NCBI GenBank assembly: GCA_030684575.1 | Contig: JAUXVD010000018.1 | Coordinates: 1 to 64,000 of the forward strand | DNA from: Nitrospirota bacterium | Lineage (GTDB): Bacteria > Nitrospirota > Nitrospiria > Nitrospirales > Nitrospiraceae | Length of the DNA stretch: 64,000 bases | Direction: 5' to 3' | In this document: positions 15,968 to 25,518 of the stretch, in pieces | How positions within the stretch are numbered: the first letter of the stretch is position 1 | Layout: each line of letters begins with the position of its first letter | Program-made: the position numbers and the translations under genes | The notes under the pieces: generated by a model | Told to the model about the DNA's origin: nothing | Database searches by the model: none | Seen by the model: only the letters and a program-made list of their open reading frames with translations

Positions 15968-17380
15968 TCATGCAGCCTGTGAGGCCAGCCGTTTCTGCCG
16001 TTGACCTGCAATATCAAGCGCTGCGATGCGATAGCCCTCAGCTAACGTAGGAAAGTTGAAAATATTCTCCACAAACGAATCGATGGTGGCGCCATGTTGT
16101 AGCGCGATCTGGCCAACGTGAATCAGTTCCGTCGCTCCTTCTCCGATGATCTGGACCCCCAGCAGGTATACGCCGGTCGGATCGGCTACCAGCTTCATCA
16201 AGCCGTTGGACAGGCCTGAGATTTGACCTCGGGCAATTTCGTCGAATCGCGAGCGGCCAACGAGGACTTCTCGATAGCGTGCTCGTGCGGCTGCTTCGTC
16301 TAGTCCGATACTGGCCATCTCGGGGATCGTATAAATGCCGACTGGAATGTCGGATGAGCGTCCTTCGGGGAGACCCAAGGCGTGACAGACGGCTCGACGG
16401 CCCTGCTCCATAGCCGTGGAGGCCAGGCCCGGTGGACCGAGTAGATCTCCGACTCCGTAAATGTGTGGAAGGGCCGTTTGGCAATGTTCGTTGACAGCCA
16501 ACGTCCCCTTTTCGGTGAGGGGTAGCCCTGTGGCGCTGAGATTGAGGTCTTCAAGATTCGGCTGTCGCCCCATGGCCACAAGCATTTTATCGCTCGTAAT
16601 GACCTGCCCGTCCTGGAGGGTCGTCACGACCTGAGAGATCCCATCCCACAGGACGCTTTTGATGGCTTGTCCTGCACAATAGCGACCGCCCTGTTGCTCA
16701 AAGCTCTGCACAAACATCTTCACGAGTTCCGCGTCCAGAAACTGAAGGGGACGATTGGCCCGATCGATAATGGTTACCTGCACGCCAAGCGCGGCAAAGA
16801 TCGACGCATATTCCGATGCCACGACGCCTCCACCGAGCACAGTAAGGGAGCGTGGCAAATAAATCATGGAGAGAATCGAGTCACTGTCCAGAATATGTTC
16901 GTGGTCGATGGGAATCTCGACCGGTGCACGAGGTCGTGACCCGGTGGCAATGACAATCGTGTCGGCAGTGAAGAGTTGCTTCACCCCGTCGACCGAGAGC
17001 ATTTCGAGTAGGGTGGCGGAGCAAAACCGGACGCGTCCATGGAAAAACAAGATACCGTTGCGCGTGAGCTGTTTCTCCATGTAATCGCCATGTGCCGTGA
17101 CCACTTCATCCACACGGCGCATCAGTGAGGAGACGAGAATATTGGGCGGCACACGAACATCTAATGTGGTCGATGATCGTTTGGATCGGTCTAATTGCAG
17201 GGCGCTTTCGCGAAGCGTCTTGCTGGGGATCGTTCCACGGTAGACACACCCACCGCCGACACCTGGCTCGCGTTCGATCACGGCCACACGTTTGCCTGCC
17301 TTGGCACCCTGGATGGCTGCCTTCTGGCCGGCGGGACCACTTCCGATTACGACAATGTCAAAATGTGTGGGAGTGCTCAT
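15968..17380 (-). CDS. sthA: Soluble pyridine nucleotide transhydrogenase
   Basis: A 470-residue flavoprotein of the disulphide-reductase superfamily. FAD-binding GSGPAG is at 13-18, GGGCVYRGTIPSKTL near 42, the NAD(P)-binding LGGGVVASEYASIF near 182, YGVGDLLGPPG near 305, and the dimer interface continues to the end. Only one Cys occupies the region where reductases carry a CxxxxC pair, as in SthA/UdhA. It should interconvert NADH and NADPH in the cytoplasm. Its ATG overlaps the stop of the HDOD gene by four bases, indicating coupled translation. A related class I oxidoreductase is the alternative, less likely. Confidence 0.85.
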   Translation of the reverse strand: MSTPTHFDIVVIGSGPAGQKAAIQGAKAGKRVAVIEREPGVGGGCVYRGTIPSKTLRESALQLDRSKRSSTTLDVRVPPNILVSSLMRRVDEVVTAHGDYMEKQLTRNGILFFHGRVRFCSATLLEMLSVDGVKQLFTADTIVIATGSRPRAPVEIPIDHEHILDSDSILSMIYLPRSLTVLGGGVVASEYASIFAALGVQVTIIDRANRPLQFLDAELVKMFVQSFEQQGGRYCAGQAIKSVLWDGISQVVTTLQDGQVITSDKMLVAMGRQPNLEDLNLSATGLPLTEKGTLAVNEHCQTALPHIYGVGDLLGPPGLASTAMEQGRRAVCHALGLPEGRSSDIPVGIYTIPEMASIGLDEAAARARYREVLVGRSRFDEIARGQISGLSNGLMKLVADPTGVYLLGVQIIGEGATELIHVGQIALQHGATIDSFVENIFNFPTLAEGYRIAALDIAGQRQKRLASQAA

Positions 17381-18246
17381 AGCGTCATCGTGTCTACCAG
17401 GGTGAGGACCTTATCCTTGAGACCGAGCAGCGTGTCTACGTCGTTGGGATAGAGGTTGAGATCGGCAAATACGCTGTGGTCGCGAAGGCTGCTGTCATCG
17501 AAGAAATCTGGCACGAGTATATTGGTGGCTAGCCGGTCGGCCAGGCAGGTCATCATCGCTTCGTGTTTATGTGTGGGCGCCTGCTCATAGACCGTATGGT
17601 AGGCGATGGCTTCGGCGACTTGGGAGGGCAGGGCCCATTCCGTGGCGATCAAAATACCCACGCGGGAATGATACCCGTTGAGGAAGGCGAGGATCGCGTG
17701 GGGCTCGAGCCGCACCTGCAGTTCCGTGGCAATCGTCGTGACTGTCTTGAGGACGACCGATTTCCCAACCGTATGCAGGAGCCCGCAGAGGTAGGCGCTT
17801 TCCACATTATAGCGGCGGAGGCGCGCGATTTCTTTGGCATAGGCTCCGCTCGCCAGCGCGTGGCGCCACAGTTGTTTGATATCCGCTTCATAGCCTGGAG
17901 TCTTGACGGCTGCGCTTTTGAGGGAAATGGTGACGGCGATCTCAGACAGTTGGTTGACCCCGAGCATCGCGACGGCATGCTGGAGTGACATAATCGGAGC
18001 TCTGGGCATATAAGCGGGAGAGTTGGCAATTTTCAAGACATGGGCCGCCAATGCCTGATCCTGGTGGATGAGGGCAGAGAGGCGCGCCGCGTCTGCCGAT
18101 GGATCATTGGTCAAGGCCATGACCTGACCTGCGACTTGAGGAAGTACAGGTAATTCGATGCGGTTCTTATCGACCCGTTCGATTAAGGCCTGCTCGACCT
18201 GCTCCGGCATGTCGATATTCGTCGATCGATCTATTTCGGTAGTCAT
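17377..18246 (-). CDS. HDOD-domain signalling protein
   Basis: A 289-residue protein with an HDOD domain from about residue 28: LPVLPQVAGQVMALTNDPSA, LSALIHQDQALAAHVLKIAN, then SLQHAVAMLGVNQLSEIAV and YLCGLLHTVGKSVVL. HDOD domains are HD-related but generally lack full metal-binding residues; here the HD position reads LLHTVG, so catalysis is unlikely. They scaffold signalling or stress responses. AAGGA lies about 11 bases before the ATG. It precedes sthA in an overlapping operon, an unusual pairing with redox metabolism. Confidence 0.85.
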   Translation of the reverse strand: MTTEIDRSTNIDMPEQVEQALIERVDKNRIELPVLPQVAGQVMALTNDPSADAARLSALIHQDQALAAHVLKIANSPAYMPRAPIMSLQHAVAMLGVNQLSEIAVTISLKSAAVKTPGYEADIKQLWRHALASGAYAKEIARLRRYNVESAYLCGLLHTVGKSVVLKTVTTIATELQVRLEPHAILAFLNGYHSRVGILIATEWALPSQVAEAIAYHTVYEQAPTHKHEAMMTCLADRLATNILVPDFFDDSSLRDHSVFADLNLYPNDVDTLLGLKDKVLTLVDTMTL

Positions 18247-18832
18247 GTTGTCGGTGGTCCTTGAGAGCGGTTTGTGACCAGTGTGTTTTGGTATAGTCCC
18301 TTGTCGGTAGAAAGACGTGGAACTTTAGTTTCCTGGTCCGCTTCGCTAGGGGTGGGATTGTATCGGCTATTCGGGATCTCCCCCTTGTGGAGGATTCAGC
18401 CTCTTGAGAATCGATCGGTCTGCAAGGGCCTGAAAGCTGTGATCATTGGCTGGAAGGATTCCTCCGCGTATCAATGCGTAGCGGATAACAAGCAATTATA
18501 CGTAAGTCTCCAGATGTCGGCATATGCTGACATAGTCGCCATCCTAACTATACCTCTATGCAGCTCTGCCTAGAGCCGATTAGCATCATTGCTATAGATA
18601 GTAAAGGGATTTATTATTCCTTGTAGCGGCGCGGTAGTCGGACTGTGAGGCTCACCGGTGTATCTGCAACCCTCCCTAATCTCTCCCCGTAAAAGTGTGC
18701 GAAATCTCGTTGTTCTTGTTCCTCTCGATCGAAATATCCCGTCGATTTCTCTGCATGAAACGCTGTGCGTAGGGAGACGCCGGTGGCTGGCGTCGCTCTC
18801 CATGCGCGCAACAACCGTTACAAGGGAGAAGT
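18247..18832. other. Spacer of about 585 bases between divergent genes
   Basis: It separates the divergent HDOD and NarL-type regulator genes. Small frames here have no coding signature. It is AT-richer than its neighbours and probably contains both promoters. No clear sigma-54 or sigma-28 site was found. Confidence 0.4.
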
Positions 18833-19540
18833 ATGTTGATTAGCTCGACTACGGTGCCAGTCAAAGTGTTGATCGTGGACGATCACGAAGTTGTTCGAGT
18901 GGGATTGCAGACAGTGCTGAGCCGACAGAGCAGTATCCAAGTCGTTGGCGAAGCCGCGACGGTCGAGGATGCGATTCGTGAATCCTGCGATCTCAAGCCA
19001 GACGTGGTGCTCATGGATGTTCGCCTGTCCGGGGGGAGTGGCGTGGATGCCTGTCGAGCGATTCGGAGTTCCTGCCCCAATACGCGAGTGCTGTTTCTTA
19101 CGTCGTACCAGGACGATGAAGCGGTGCTCGCCGCGGTCATTGGGGGCGCACACGGGTATCTGTTGAAGCAAGTCAATGTGGATGCATTACTGCGAGCTAT
19201 CCATGCCGTCGCCCAGGGCCAGTCGATCCTCGATCCAGCCATTACCCAGCCGCTCTTGACCCGTATGCGGTCGCAGCGAGAGGAAGCGTCCGAACCACGG
19301 GCAATGCTTTCCTCCCAACAGCAGCGTGTCCTCGCGCTCGTAGCAGAGGGAAAAACGAACAAGGAGATTGGATCATCGCTCGAATTGAGCGATAAGACGG
19401 TCAAAAACTATATCCGGTTCATTTTCCAGAAACTCAAAGTGACCCGCCGTGCTCAAGCGGCTGCCTTTTTCATTCGAGACTCCCATCCTGAGAAGCCGAT
19501 GGGTTTACACGTGCCGCTAATGGTGGAGAAGGGCCACTGA
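18833..19540 (+). CDS. NarL/LuxR-family response regulator
   Basis: A 235-residue protein. The receiver domain (about 11-125) has VLIVDDHEVVR, the phosphoacceptor in VVLMDVRLSG, a TS pair in LFLTSYQD and the Lys in YLLKQV. The C-terminal LuxR-type HTH (about 158-220) contains LVAEGKTNKEIGSSLELSDK and TVKNYIRFIFQKLKV. AAGGGAGA precedes the ATG. It should be phosphorylated by a histidine kinase not found next to it, and acts as a DNA-binding dimer. It has no partner kinase in its own transcript and is upstream of the flagellar locus, so motility control is possible but unproven. Confidence 0.93.
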   Translation: MLISSTTVPVKVLIVDDHEVVRVGLQTVLSRQSSIQVVGEAATVEDAIRESCDLKPDVVLMDVRLSGGSGVDACRAIRSSCPNTRVLFLTSYQDDEAVLAAVIGGAHGYLLKQVNVDALLRAIHAVAQGQSILDPAITQPLLTRMRSQREEASEPRAMLSSQQQRVLALVAEGKTNKEIGSSLELSDKTVKNYIRFIFQKLKVTRRAQAAAFFIRDSHPEKPMGLHVPLMVEKGH

Positions 19541-20129
19541 TATTTTTGCTACGGTCGATGAGGTTTTGCCTGAATTCATCACGGTTTCGTCGAGTTACGA
19601 AGCCCTCCGTTCATCCAGCGATCGACTCCTTCCAGTGATTGACATTCCCTTCCTCGGTGACGTTCCTTTTTTTCAGCCGTAGGCATTGTAATCTCGCTTC
19701 GCATGAGATGCTGCGTTCTCATGCTTGTTGTCTCAGCCTGGCCAGATACTTCATAGGCCGCGCATTCGGCCGATTCTGACAATCGGCAGATCGCAGTTCC
19801 ATGTGGTCTAGGGCCGCGCAGTTTTTGCCTAGCGGTGAATGGCTCTATTGCGATAGAGCATAGGGCTATCTGGTTCTATTTTAAGGAATATCTAGCCCTC
19901 TATCACTAGGGGCATAATGCGTTCAACGTACGAGCCATTAGGCACTTTCCGTTATAGGAATCTCATCTACGCTTAGTATCGATGCGCTTCTTGTATGACA
20001 TGACATCTCAGCTCGGTAAAAAATGCCCATGCAAATCCTGCGTGCAGCGCTCGAGCGGTCATCGTGAGTATTCTGTGCTGGAACATGCCTTCGCCATCAT
20101 ATGTCATCACCTTTCATGAGGAGTACGTT
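19541..20129. other. Intergenic region with paired hairpins
   Basis: No gene is seen. GCTCTAT (19842-19848) and ATAGAGC (19853-19859) form a perfect hairpin with a TGCG loop. Next to it, GGGCTA at about 19863 can pair with TAGCCC at about 19893. Such tandem hairpins could be a terminator for the upstream regulator, a leader structure or a small RNA. The minus-strand frame at 19579-19782 looks like a chance frame. Confidence 0.4.
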
Positions 20130-21539
20130 ATGAGTCTACTGTCTATACTTGTGGTTGAAGACGATGAAGGGGTGCAGAGCCTGCTTCGGAGACTTTTAAC
20201 GCAAGAGGGCCATCAGGTCACGGTGGTCGGGAACGGACAGGAGGCGATTCGAGTCGCTCAAGAGATTCCCGTGCATGTGCTGCTGACGGACCTGAAGCTG
20301 CCCGATATCGATGGCCTGGCCGTCCTGGAGCGCATTCTGCAGATCGATTCGAAGGTGATTGGTATCGTGATGACCGGCTACGGCTCGATTGACGGTGCGG
20401 TGAAGGCGATGAAGGTCGGCGCATTCGATTTCCTCACAAAGCCGTTCGATAACGAAGCGGTAACCATCGTGATCAATAAAGCATCGGAGGCGCATCGTCG
20501 TGGGCAGGATGTTCGTGGTCTGCGGAAATCTACACGCGTTCCGTATCGGGCTGAGCCGTTGGTTGGCACCAGTGAGCCGGTCTTGCGCGTCTTGGACTTT
20601 GTTTCGAAGGTGGCGGACCATGACAGCACGGTGTTGATTCAGGGCGAGAGCGGGACCGGTAAAGAGTTGGTCGCACGGATGTTGCATTTTAACAGTATCC
20701 GGAAAGACCGCCCGTTCGTGCCCGTCAATTGTGGAGCCATTCCCGAAAATCTGCTTGAATCCGAGTTGTTCGGTCACGAGAAGGGTGCCTTTACCGGCGC
20801 CGCCCACACGCGGATCGGGCGGTTTGAATTGGCACATGGCGGGACCATCTTTCTCGACGAAATCGGTGAGTTGAGCCTCGGGTTACAAGTGAAGCTGCTT
20901 CGCGTCTTGCAAGAACGTTCCTTTGAGCGGGTAGGGGGCACGAAAACCATCGACGTGGATGTCCGTGTCGTTGCTGCCACAAATCAAGACTTGGAGCAGG
21001 CGGTCCAGCAAAAACGTTTCCGGCAGGACCTGTATTACCGCCTCAACGTGATTCCCATCACGACGCCTTCGCTAAAGGAGCGACGGAGCGACATTCCGCA
21101 GTTGGTCAATCATTTCATGGAGCGATTGAATCGTACGAAGCAGACCGCTATTACAGGCTGCTCCACGGAGGCGATGACCAGTTTGATGGGACATCATTGG
21201 CCGGGAAATATCCGTGAGTTGGAAAACATGATTGAGCGTCTGGTGGTCCTGAAACAATCGGGAACCATCGAGGTCTCAGATCTTCCCGAGCGTGTCTTCC
21301 CGCGACCGGCTCCGTCGGATCAGGTTGAGGAACAGTTCATTGGGTTTACTGACCAGGGGGTGAGTTTGTCACGAGAACTCGAGCAGCTCGAACATCGTCT
21401 CATCGTTGGCGCGCTTCGCCGCGCCAACGGGATTACGAGCAAAGCCGCCCAGCTGCTTCAGGTCAACCGCACGACACTCGTCGAGAAATTGAAGCGAAAG
21501 GGGCTTGCCACGAAAGCACAGAGTTGCCTGGCATTTTAG
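20130..21539 (+). CDS. NtrC-family sigma-54 response regulator
   Basis: A 469-residue activator. The receiver domain (1-120) has VVEDDEG, the phosphoacceptor in [13 protein letters not shown] and TKPF. The AAA+ core (about 145-375) has GESGTGKE (Walker A), the GAFTGA loop that contacts sigma-54, FLDEIGEL (Walker B) and NQDLEQAV...[10 protein letters not shown]. The C-terminal Fis-type HTH is [26 protein letters not shown] lies before the ATG at 20130; the 22-residue extension to 20064 is not conserved. It probably activates the sigma-54 promoters in the flagellar locus, in the manner of FleQ/FlrA. Its receiver is very like that fused to FliH at 30978. Confidence 0.92.
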   Translation: MSLLSILVVEDDEGVQSLLRRLLTQEGHQVTVVGNGQEAIRVAQEIPVHVLLTDLKLPDIDGLAVLERILQIDSKVIGIVMTGYGSIDGAVKAMKVGAFDFLTKPFDNEAVTIVINKASEAHRRGQDVRGLRKSTRVPYRAEPLVGTSEPVLRVLDFVSKVADHDSTVLIQGESGTGKELVARMLHFNSIRKDRPFVPVNCGAIPENLLESELFGHEKGAFTGAAHTRIGRFELAHGGTIFLDEIGELSLGLQVKLLRVLQERSFERVGGTKTIDVDVRVVAATNQDLEQAVQQKRFRQDLYYRLNVIPITTPSLKERRSDIPQLVNHFMERLNRTKQTAITGCSTEAMTSLMGHHWPGNIRELENMIERLVVLKQSGTIEVSDLPERVFPRPAPSDQVEEQFIGFTDQGVSLSRELEQLEHRLIVGALRRANGITSKAAQLLQVNRTTLVEKLKRKGLATKAQSCLAF

Positions 21540-22025
21540 CGACGGGTCCTCGCAGATCGTCTACAGCAAGATGCTGAGCGCGTTTTCCTGGGTCGTGTCT
21601 GGATCGCGCAAGAGTCCGTGATCCGTATGTTTCGATTTGCGTTCTCATTCCGTATCGTCCTGTCAGATGGCCAGTCTGTGGCCATCTCGACGCGTCCACC
21701 TTCCGTGATCCACTGATACCACCGTATCGTTTCCTGTCCTGCTAGATCTGATCCATGGATGATCAGTGTGCGGCATCGTCTCCCAGCGGGAATCGAATGA
21801 AGTACGTGGGTGTCCCGAGGTGAGAAAAACTACTGTGCTGTGCCTCTGTTGCACTGTGCTTGGATCATTCTTGATGAATTGCTCTTCCCTCGTTGCGATT
21901 GTGTCCGTCAATCATTTGACCCATCTCACGGATGATGCGTTGACGATTTGACGAACCTCACGATGGCGCAGCAGCCATCGCCAGTATTTCCCACGCAGAA
22001 TGAATATTTGGGTACAAATTACAAA
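21540..22025. other. Spacer with a terminator-like hairpin
   Basis: AGATGGCCA (21665-21673) and TGGCCATCT (21679-21687) form a perfect 9-base stem with a 5-base loop, about 125 bases after the regulator's stop. It may end that transcript, although no U tract follows. The remainder has no convincing gene; the minus-strand frames at 21663-21911 and 21912-22148 have no recognisable coding features. Confidence 0.4.
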
Positions 22026-22041
22026 GGGCACAGAAATTGCT
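22026..22041 (+). promoter_or_regulatory. Putative sigma-54 promoter of the TPR-kinase-regulator operon
   Basis: GGGCACAGAAATTGCT matches the sigma-54 consensus (TGGCACG-N4-TTGCW) at the GG and GC boxes with correct ten-base separation. The start point would fall at about 22052, at or next to the GTG at 22053, so the message would be leaderless or nearly so unless translation begins later. Confidence 0.5.
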
Positions 22042-22052
22042 GAACCCGTCAT

Positions 22053-24209
22053 GTGTCTATGAAAATCACGACATCTTGCCATTGGTTGCTCGCCTGCCTG
22101 CTCACGCAGGCTTTCCCGTTGGACGCCGCTGCTGCAGCGGAGAGCCACTCGTCTTCCGCTGCGGCATTGCCTCTTCAGGCAGGAGCGGTTCAGGAGACTG
22201 CTCCTACAGCGATCTCAGGGCTCACGCTACCAGATGACGGGCCTCGCTACGACTACCTTGCAGAAGGATCGAACTCATTGCAGTTCCAGGAGGCGATTGC
22301 CTCATTTAAGCATGGGGACTATGCCCTGGCCCGCGAAGGATTCTCCACGCTTATCAATCATGATCCTGGCAGCCGACTGATGCCAGCGATCAAGGCATTT
22401 GTTGCAGAGATCGCGTTGCGTGAAGATCCGACGACTCGCGGGCGGTCCGAAGCCATCCTCCAATATCGAGCCCAAGCTCGTCAGTATCCGAAAGATCCGA
22501 ATACGTCCCGTGCACTCTGGAGGATCGGGGATCTGTATGTCGAGATGGGATGGTTGCAGGAGGCCATCATCGCCTATGAATATGCCGCCTCTCATGTATC
22601 GCTTCGAGCGGATGCAGACCGATCCCTCTTGAGTTTGGGCGTCATCCTTGAATCACGCGAGCGTTGGGTAGAAGCGGAACGGGCATTCGAGTCGGTTCGG
22701 AAACGCACGAGCGACGATCGAGTCCTCAGACGTTCGACCTTGGGATTGGCCAACAGCCTGTATGCGCTCCAGCGCAAGCGAGAGGCCCAACCCCTCTACG
22801 ACATGCTCTATCAGCGCTGGCCGGATCTCCTCAAAAGCGAACCGCAGTATTTGCAACAATATGGCGATGTGCTCGCCGGTACGAACGAGCGGCAGCGCGC
22901 CCGTGCGGTCGACATCCTGCTGTTTAATCTGTATCCGGCGAGCCCGTATGCCGGCGCGGCACTCGTGCGCATCGGCGACAGTCACCGCCAGCAGAATCAG
23001 TCGACCTATGCGGAGCTATTCTACCACGTCGCGCAAGAGCGGTATGTGGGCATGCCGGCCGCCGTGGTTGCTCGTATGCGCCTGGCACAGATGGAGGAAC
23101 GACCTATCCAGTTTGAGAAGGGAGCCACGTCGAACAGCGATAAGGGGAACGTGAGCCAGGTCGACGAGTTCGTAAACGCCTCCAAGAGTGTGAAGGTGTA
23201 TCAGGACATTGCCAAGACCTATCAGGGAGATGTTCTCGGGAGCGAAGCCCTGTTCCATCTGGCAGAACATTACGAGTTACGTGGCGATTCGTTACGTGCC
23301 ATCCAGGTCTATCAAGACGTTGCAAGACGGGCGGGCACCATTCAAGACGATCCATGGCCACCGATGGCGGGACGTCATCTCACCAGCATTTTGAAACCAC
23401 AATTGGAAGCCGCACTCAAAGCAGGGAAAGATGTCTTGGCGGTGGCTCTGTTCTACAACCACGGACATGCGCCTGAGCATTCATATGCCGGGACAAAGAC
23501 CTTGTTGGCCGTCGCGGACTCCCATCGACGGCTGGGCTTCTCCAGCCAGGCATCGCGCCTCTATCAATTGCTGGTGCGGGATCGAAAAGCAGCGTCGCTG
23601 CACGAAGCGGCACTTATCGGTCTTGGCGAGAGTTATGTGGATCAGCGGATGTATGCCGCTGCTCGGAACGTGTTCGAGAATTTTCGTCTGCAATACCCGC
23701 AGAGCCCACAGACGATGCCGGTGCTGCGGCAATTGACCACGGCGATGCTTGAGCAAGGCGACCGTCCCGGCGCGATCAGATTGATGCGGCAATGGTTGCG
23801 GACGCACCCTAAGGCGCAGGAGCGAGGGTGGATGCAACTGGCCTTGGCAAGAACGCTGGCCGCCGATCATCAACCGGTCGAGGCCGTGGCGGCATTCGAA
23901 GAGGCGGCACGCCATAAATTCATGCAGTCGCAAGGGGATCGACTCCTGTTAGCGGACCTCTTGACCTCTCTGGAAAAACATCAGCAGGCCGTCGATCTGT
24001 ATCAAAAAATTCTGGCGTCGAACCCGGCGCCTGATCAGGCCGAATGGGCGCGCTTGCAGATCGTCAGAAATCTCGCCACACAGAAGTTACATGGTCCGGT
24101 GCGCGCGGTCCTGACGCCCGGCGCAGGGACTGGCGATCCGCTGCTGTATCGAGCCGCGGAAGCGATACAGGCCAGTATCCGCGTCACCACCGACAAAGAA
24201 GGAGGATGA
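22053..24209 (+). CDS. Exported TPR-repeat protein at the head of the flagellar regulon
   Basis: A 718-residue protein (GTG at 22053, or ATG at 22059). A signal peptide ends around LDAAAAAES. Many tetratricopeptide-like helical pairs follow (about 70-700), for example AIASFKHGDYALAREGFSTL, LWRIGDLYVEMGWLQEAIIA, LGLANSLYALQRKREAQPLY and LIGLGESYVDQRMYAAARNV. It should be a periplasmic or envelope scaffold for protein contacts. The kinase gene follows after four bases and shares its transcript. TPR proteins of this kind occur beside flagellar or pilus regulators, but no specific role is known. Confidence 0.8.
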   Translation: MSMKITTSCHWLLACLLTQAFPLDAAAAAESHSSSAAALPLQAGAVQETAPTAISGLTLPDDGPRYDYLAEGSNSLQFQEAIASFKHGDYALAREGFSTLINHDPGSRLMPAIKAFVAEIALREDPTTRGRSEAILQYRAQARQYPKDPNTSRALWRIGDLYVEMGWLQEAIIAYEYAASHVSLRADADRSLLSLGVILESRERWVEAERAFESVRKRTSDDRVLRRSTLGLANSLYALQRKREAQPLYDMLYQRWPDLLKSEPQYLQQYGDVLAGTNERQRARAVDILLFNLYPASPYAGAALVRIGDSHRQQNQSTYAELFYHVAQERYVGMPAAVVARMRLAQMEERPIQFEKGATSNSDKGNVSQVDEFVNASKSVKVYQDIAKTYQGDVLGSEALFHLAEHYELRGDSLRAIQVYQDVARRAGTIQDDPWPPMAGRHLTSILKPQLEAALKAGKDVLAVALFYNHGHAPEHSYAGTKTLLAVADSHRRLGFSSQASRLYQLLVRDRKAASLHEAALIGLGESYVDQRMYAAARNVFENFRLQYPQSPQTMPVLRQLTTAMLEQGDRPGAIRLMRQWLRTHPKAQERGWMQLALARTLAADHQPVEAVAAFEEAARHKFMQSQGDRLLLADLLTSLEKHQQAVDLYQKILASNPAPDQAEWARLQIVRNLATQKLHGPVRAVLTPGAGTGDPLLYRAAEAIQASIRVTTDKEGG

Positions 24210-24213
24210 TGTG

Positions 24214-25518
24214 ATGAATGGACATCCTGTTCCGGTACAGATGGAGAGCGATTTACTGCACGAAGCCTTTCGAAGTTTCGATGATGCGGCGGCGACGCTC
24301 CAACAGTCCTATCAGACGTTGACGTCCCGGTTGGAGCAGCTCGACATCGAACTCGCCGATCGTAACGAGGCGCTGCGAAAGAATTTACGGGTCAATGAAG
24401 AGTTGCGCGAGCATTTGACGGCGATTGTGGAGTCCCTGTCGACCGGTCTGCTCGTCATGGATGAATCCGGCACCATTACGCGCTGTAACCAAGCCGGCAC
24501 ACAGTTGCTTGGATTGGACCACGAGCAGATCATCGGACGCTCCTTGGCCACGTGTCTCAAAGATGCGCATTTGGACGGTGACGTCTATCCCCTGACCACG
24601 CAACAGGGTGCCGCCGTGTCTCTCTCTCAACGTGCCTTGCAGACGAGCGATGGACGCCAGGCTGGAAGCCTGGCATTGATTCAGGATGTGACGGCGATGC
24701 GAGAGCTGGAGGATCGCCTGCAACGCCGCAATCGCCTCGCGGCTATGGGTGAAATGGTCGGGCGGATCGCCCATGAAATTCGGAATCCGCTCGGCAGTAT
24801 CGAACTGTTCGCGTCGATGCTGCGCCGTGACTTACATGATGCGCCGGCATTGCGTGGATATGCCGAACACATCTCGTCGTCGGTGCACATGATGAATCGT
24901 CTCTTGACGAACCTGCTGCTCTATACCAAGCCAGACTGTTCCCATGGAGAACGGCATGAGACGGAAGCCCTGATGCTGAATGCCTTGACCCTGGCCGCCC
25001 ATGCCGTCGCCGGCGCCAGAGTGGATATTCGTTTGGATGTCAATCCATTAGCCTCCCACATGTGGTGCGATGCCGGGCAGATGAAGCAAGTGCTCCTCAA
25101 CTTGATCCTGAACAGCATCCATGCCATGCCGAACGGTGGGACCTTGACGTTGTCGGCGCGACCGACTGCGGAGGCGACATCCGGCGGAGCGGGTATTTGT
25201 CTCTCAGTGTCGGATACGGGTATCGGCATCCCGGCGGCGCAGCGTTCGAGGGTTTTCGATCCCTTCTTTACCACCAGGGATGAAGGCACCGGGTTAGGTC
25301 TGGCCATTGTCCATGCGATTGTCGAGGGACATCGTGGCCGAATCGACGTCGAGAGTGAGGAGGGACGCGGTACCACGTTTACCATCGCCCTTCCGAACCA
25401 TCATGCGGCGAGCCCTCTGCCGATACAGAAATCGCCTGTTTTGCCGTTTTCTGAGGGCTACCCCGAATCTGAGTTGATCGCTGAACGACTGCTTGTTGGA
25501 GAGGAGACCTCGGCATGA
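24214..25518 (+). CDS. Soluble PAS-domain sensor histidine kinase (FlrB/FleS-like)
   Basis: A 434-residue kinase without membrane segments. An N-terminal coiled coil (about 12-75, LTSRLEQLDIELADRNEALR) leads to a PAS domain (about 75-170, GLLVMDESGTITRCNQAGTQ). The phosphoacceptor helix is AMGEMVGRIAHEIRNPLGS (His near 187), and the ATPase has N-box LLNLILNSIHAMPNGG, G1 DTGIGIP and G2 GTGLGLAIVHAI. GGAGG precedes the ATG at 24214 (GTG at 24211 possible). It overlaps the next activator gene by four bases and should be its partner, as FlrB with FlrC. Confidence 0.9.
   Translation: MNGHPVPVQMESDLLHEAFRSFDDAAATLQQSYQTLTSRLEQLDIELADRNEALRKNLRVNEELREHLTAIVESLSTGLLVMDESGTITRCNQAGTQLLGLDHEQIIGRSLATCLKDAHLDGDVYPLTTQQGAAVSLSQRALQTSDGRQAGSLALIQDVTAMRELEDRLQRRNRLAAMGEMVGRIAHEIRNPLGSIELFASMLRRDLHDAPALRGYAEHISSSVHMMNRLLTNLLLYTKPDCSHGERHETEALMLNALTLAAHAVAGARVDIRLDVNPLASHMWCDAGQMKQVLLNLILNSIHAMPNGGTLTLSARPTAEATSGGAGICLSVSDTGIGIPAAQRSRVFDPFFTTRDEGTGLGLAIVHAIVEGHRGRIDVESEEGRGTTFTIALPNHHAASPLPIQKSPVLPFSEGYPESELIAERLLVGEETSA

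Noticed and set aside
19929-19950. TAGGCACTTTCCGTTAT as a sigma-54 site before the regulator at 20130
   Set aside because: The -12 box lacks GC at the required distance.
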